In this document: piece by piece, positions 59,110-60,000 of the stretch | Layout: each line of letters begins with the position of its first letter | How positions within the stretch are numbered: the stretch's first letter is position 1 | NCBI RefSeq assembly: GCF_037975245.1 | Contig: NC_092568.1 | Location: forward strand, 6,734,501-6,794,500 | DNA from: Apostichopus japonicus | Taxonomy: Eukaryota; Echinodermata; Holothuroidea; Aspidochirotida; Stichopodidae | Reading direction: 5' to 3' | Length of the DNA: 60,000 bases | Translations under genes and position numbers: made by a program | Notes under the pieces: model-generated | What the model saw: only the letters and a program-made list of their open reading frames with translations | Told to the model about the DNA's origin: nothing | Database searches by the model: none

Positions 59110-60000
59110 GTAAAAAGAGGATCGCGAACTCCTCCTAAACCGTAAGTCCGATGAAGTTCAAACATTGGTGGGTATGTTTCTGACCATGTAAACTCGTGTC
59201 TGCGTGATTAACGTCATCAAATATCAGAGCACAAGGTCAAGGAACCTAAAAACTTTGTTTTAGCCATTTTCTGCTGTCCGCATGTAGGAAAAGGCATTAA
59301 ATAACATGATATGTAGATAATAATGAGACGAAATTTAAAATAGGACAGATTTAGGCGGTTAGGGTGCGGGGTCAAATATCAAGTGAGGTCAAAGGTCACA
59401 TTGACCTAAATTGTGCGAAACAATGTGTTGCGAACTCATCCTAGACCGTTAGTCCGATGAAGTTGAACTTACCGAGTACTTGGCTTACGATGTAAACTCG
59501 TACCTGCGGGATTTATGATGTCACAGGTCAGCAGTCAAAAGTCAAGAAACTTTAAAACTTGCTTTTTTTGCCATTTTCTGCTTGTCATCATGTAGGACAA
59601 GTTCATTAAACCACACGGTATATAGAAAGTGATGAGAAGAATTAAAAATAGGACAGATTAAGGTGTTTAGCGACAGGATTAAAATGTCAATTGAGGTCAA
59701 GTTGGCCTACATTGTCCGAAACTGTCACGAACTCCTCCTAGACCTTAAGTCCGATCAAGTTCAAACTGGGTGGGTTGGTGCCTGACCAGGATAACTTGTG
59801 CCTGCGTGATTGGTGGCATCATAGGTCAATGGTCAATACCCCAACACTTTTTTAACCATTACGTGCTTGTCATTATGTTGGAAAAAGTTATTAAATCACA
59901 AGATAAAATAGTGCTTGTGGTTTTTAAAGATCATTTTCAATGGTCACTGTAGGTCGGAGGTCAAATTGGCCTAACTTGTGCGGAAGAGATGAGATCTGTA
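59110..60000. repeat. ~300-bp tandem repeat, three copies, runs off the window
   Basis: CGAACTC starts at 59125, 59431 and 59728 (offsets 306 and 297). Units share CCTAGACCGTAAGTCCGATGA-like openings, then CTTGTCATCATGTAGGA and AATAGGACAGATT. The first unit contains a perfect direct repeat AGGTCA-A-AGGTCA at 59386-59398. Confidence 0.92.

Noticed and set aside
1-60000. tRNA, rRNA, operon-type promoters, ribosome binding sites and rho-independent terminators
   Set aside because: I found no tRNA or rRNA signature. The sequence is a spliced eukaryotic gene, so bacterial-type signals do not apply.

Overview
This is a window of eukaryotic, animal-type genomic DNA. It is AT-rich and intron-dominated, with GT-AG splice sites, many minisatellites, non-LTR retrotransposon remnants and non-autonomous DNA transposons. 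The style of the repeats and the gene structure suggest a marine invertebrate, possibly an echinoderm, but nothing in the window fixes the species.

One host gene runs through almost the whole window on the + strand: a xanthine dehydrogenase / aldehyde oxidase family molybdo-flavoenzyme (XDH-like). I could place 26 coding exons (called e1-e26 here) between 2283 and 58323. All of them join in a single open frame with matching splice phases (3300 nt, 1100 codons), and the gene continues beyond 60000. In order they encode the two [2Fe-2S] domains (e1-e4), a Cys-rich linker (e5), the FAD domain (e6-e13), a linker (e14-e15) and most of the molybdopterin region (e16-e26). The last part of the Mo domain, including the expected catalytic Glu near the C terminus, lies outside the window. 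The first beta strand of the N-terminal ferredoxin domain was not found; a small exon at 1775-1813 with an ATG is the only in-phase candidate start. All eight Fe-S cysteines and most Mo-site residues are conserved. The position equivalent to bovine Arg880 is Val, both cysteines of the mammalian dehydrogenase-to-oxidase switch are absent, and there is a small insertion beside the Phe1009 equivalent, so the enzyme may be a divergent XDH paralogue.

The introns hold the rest. 1-690: 3' end of a CR1/L2-like LINE. 3.5-9.5 kb: small repeats, including three 101-bp palindromic units. 9.75-10.86 kb: a 31-bp minisatellite. 11.47-13.31 kb: a 40-bp minisatellite of about 46 units, each resembling a 3' splice site. 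15.14-16.01 kb: a GA-rich array. 17.0-18.99 kb: a decayed L1/Tx1-like LINE. 21.6-22.2 kb and 39.7-40.1 kb: two related hAT-like MITEs, each with a perfect 8-bp target duplication. 23.2-28.0 kb: a 4.8-kb DNA transposon with TACACTGAAAA ends, dense subterminal TTAGTCGG repeats and a large fold-back core. 28.8-30.0 kb: a minus-strand Tx1-like LINE remnant interrupted by another hAT MITE. 32.4-33.1 kb: two minus-strand exon-like coiled-coil segments. 45.2-47.4 kb: a nearly complete LINE reverse transcriptase with one frameshift and a premature stop. 48.7-53.1 kb: a 114-bp satellite of about 39 units. 59.1-60.0 kb: a ~300-bp tandem repeat. I saw no tRNA, rRNA or CRISPR.
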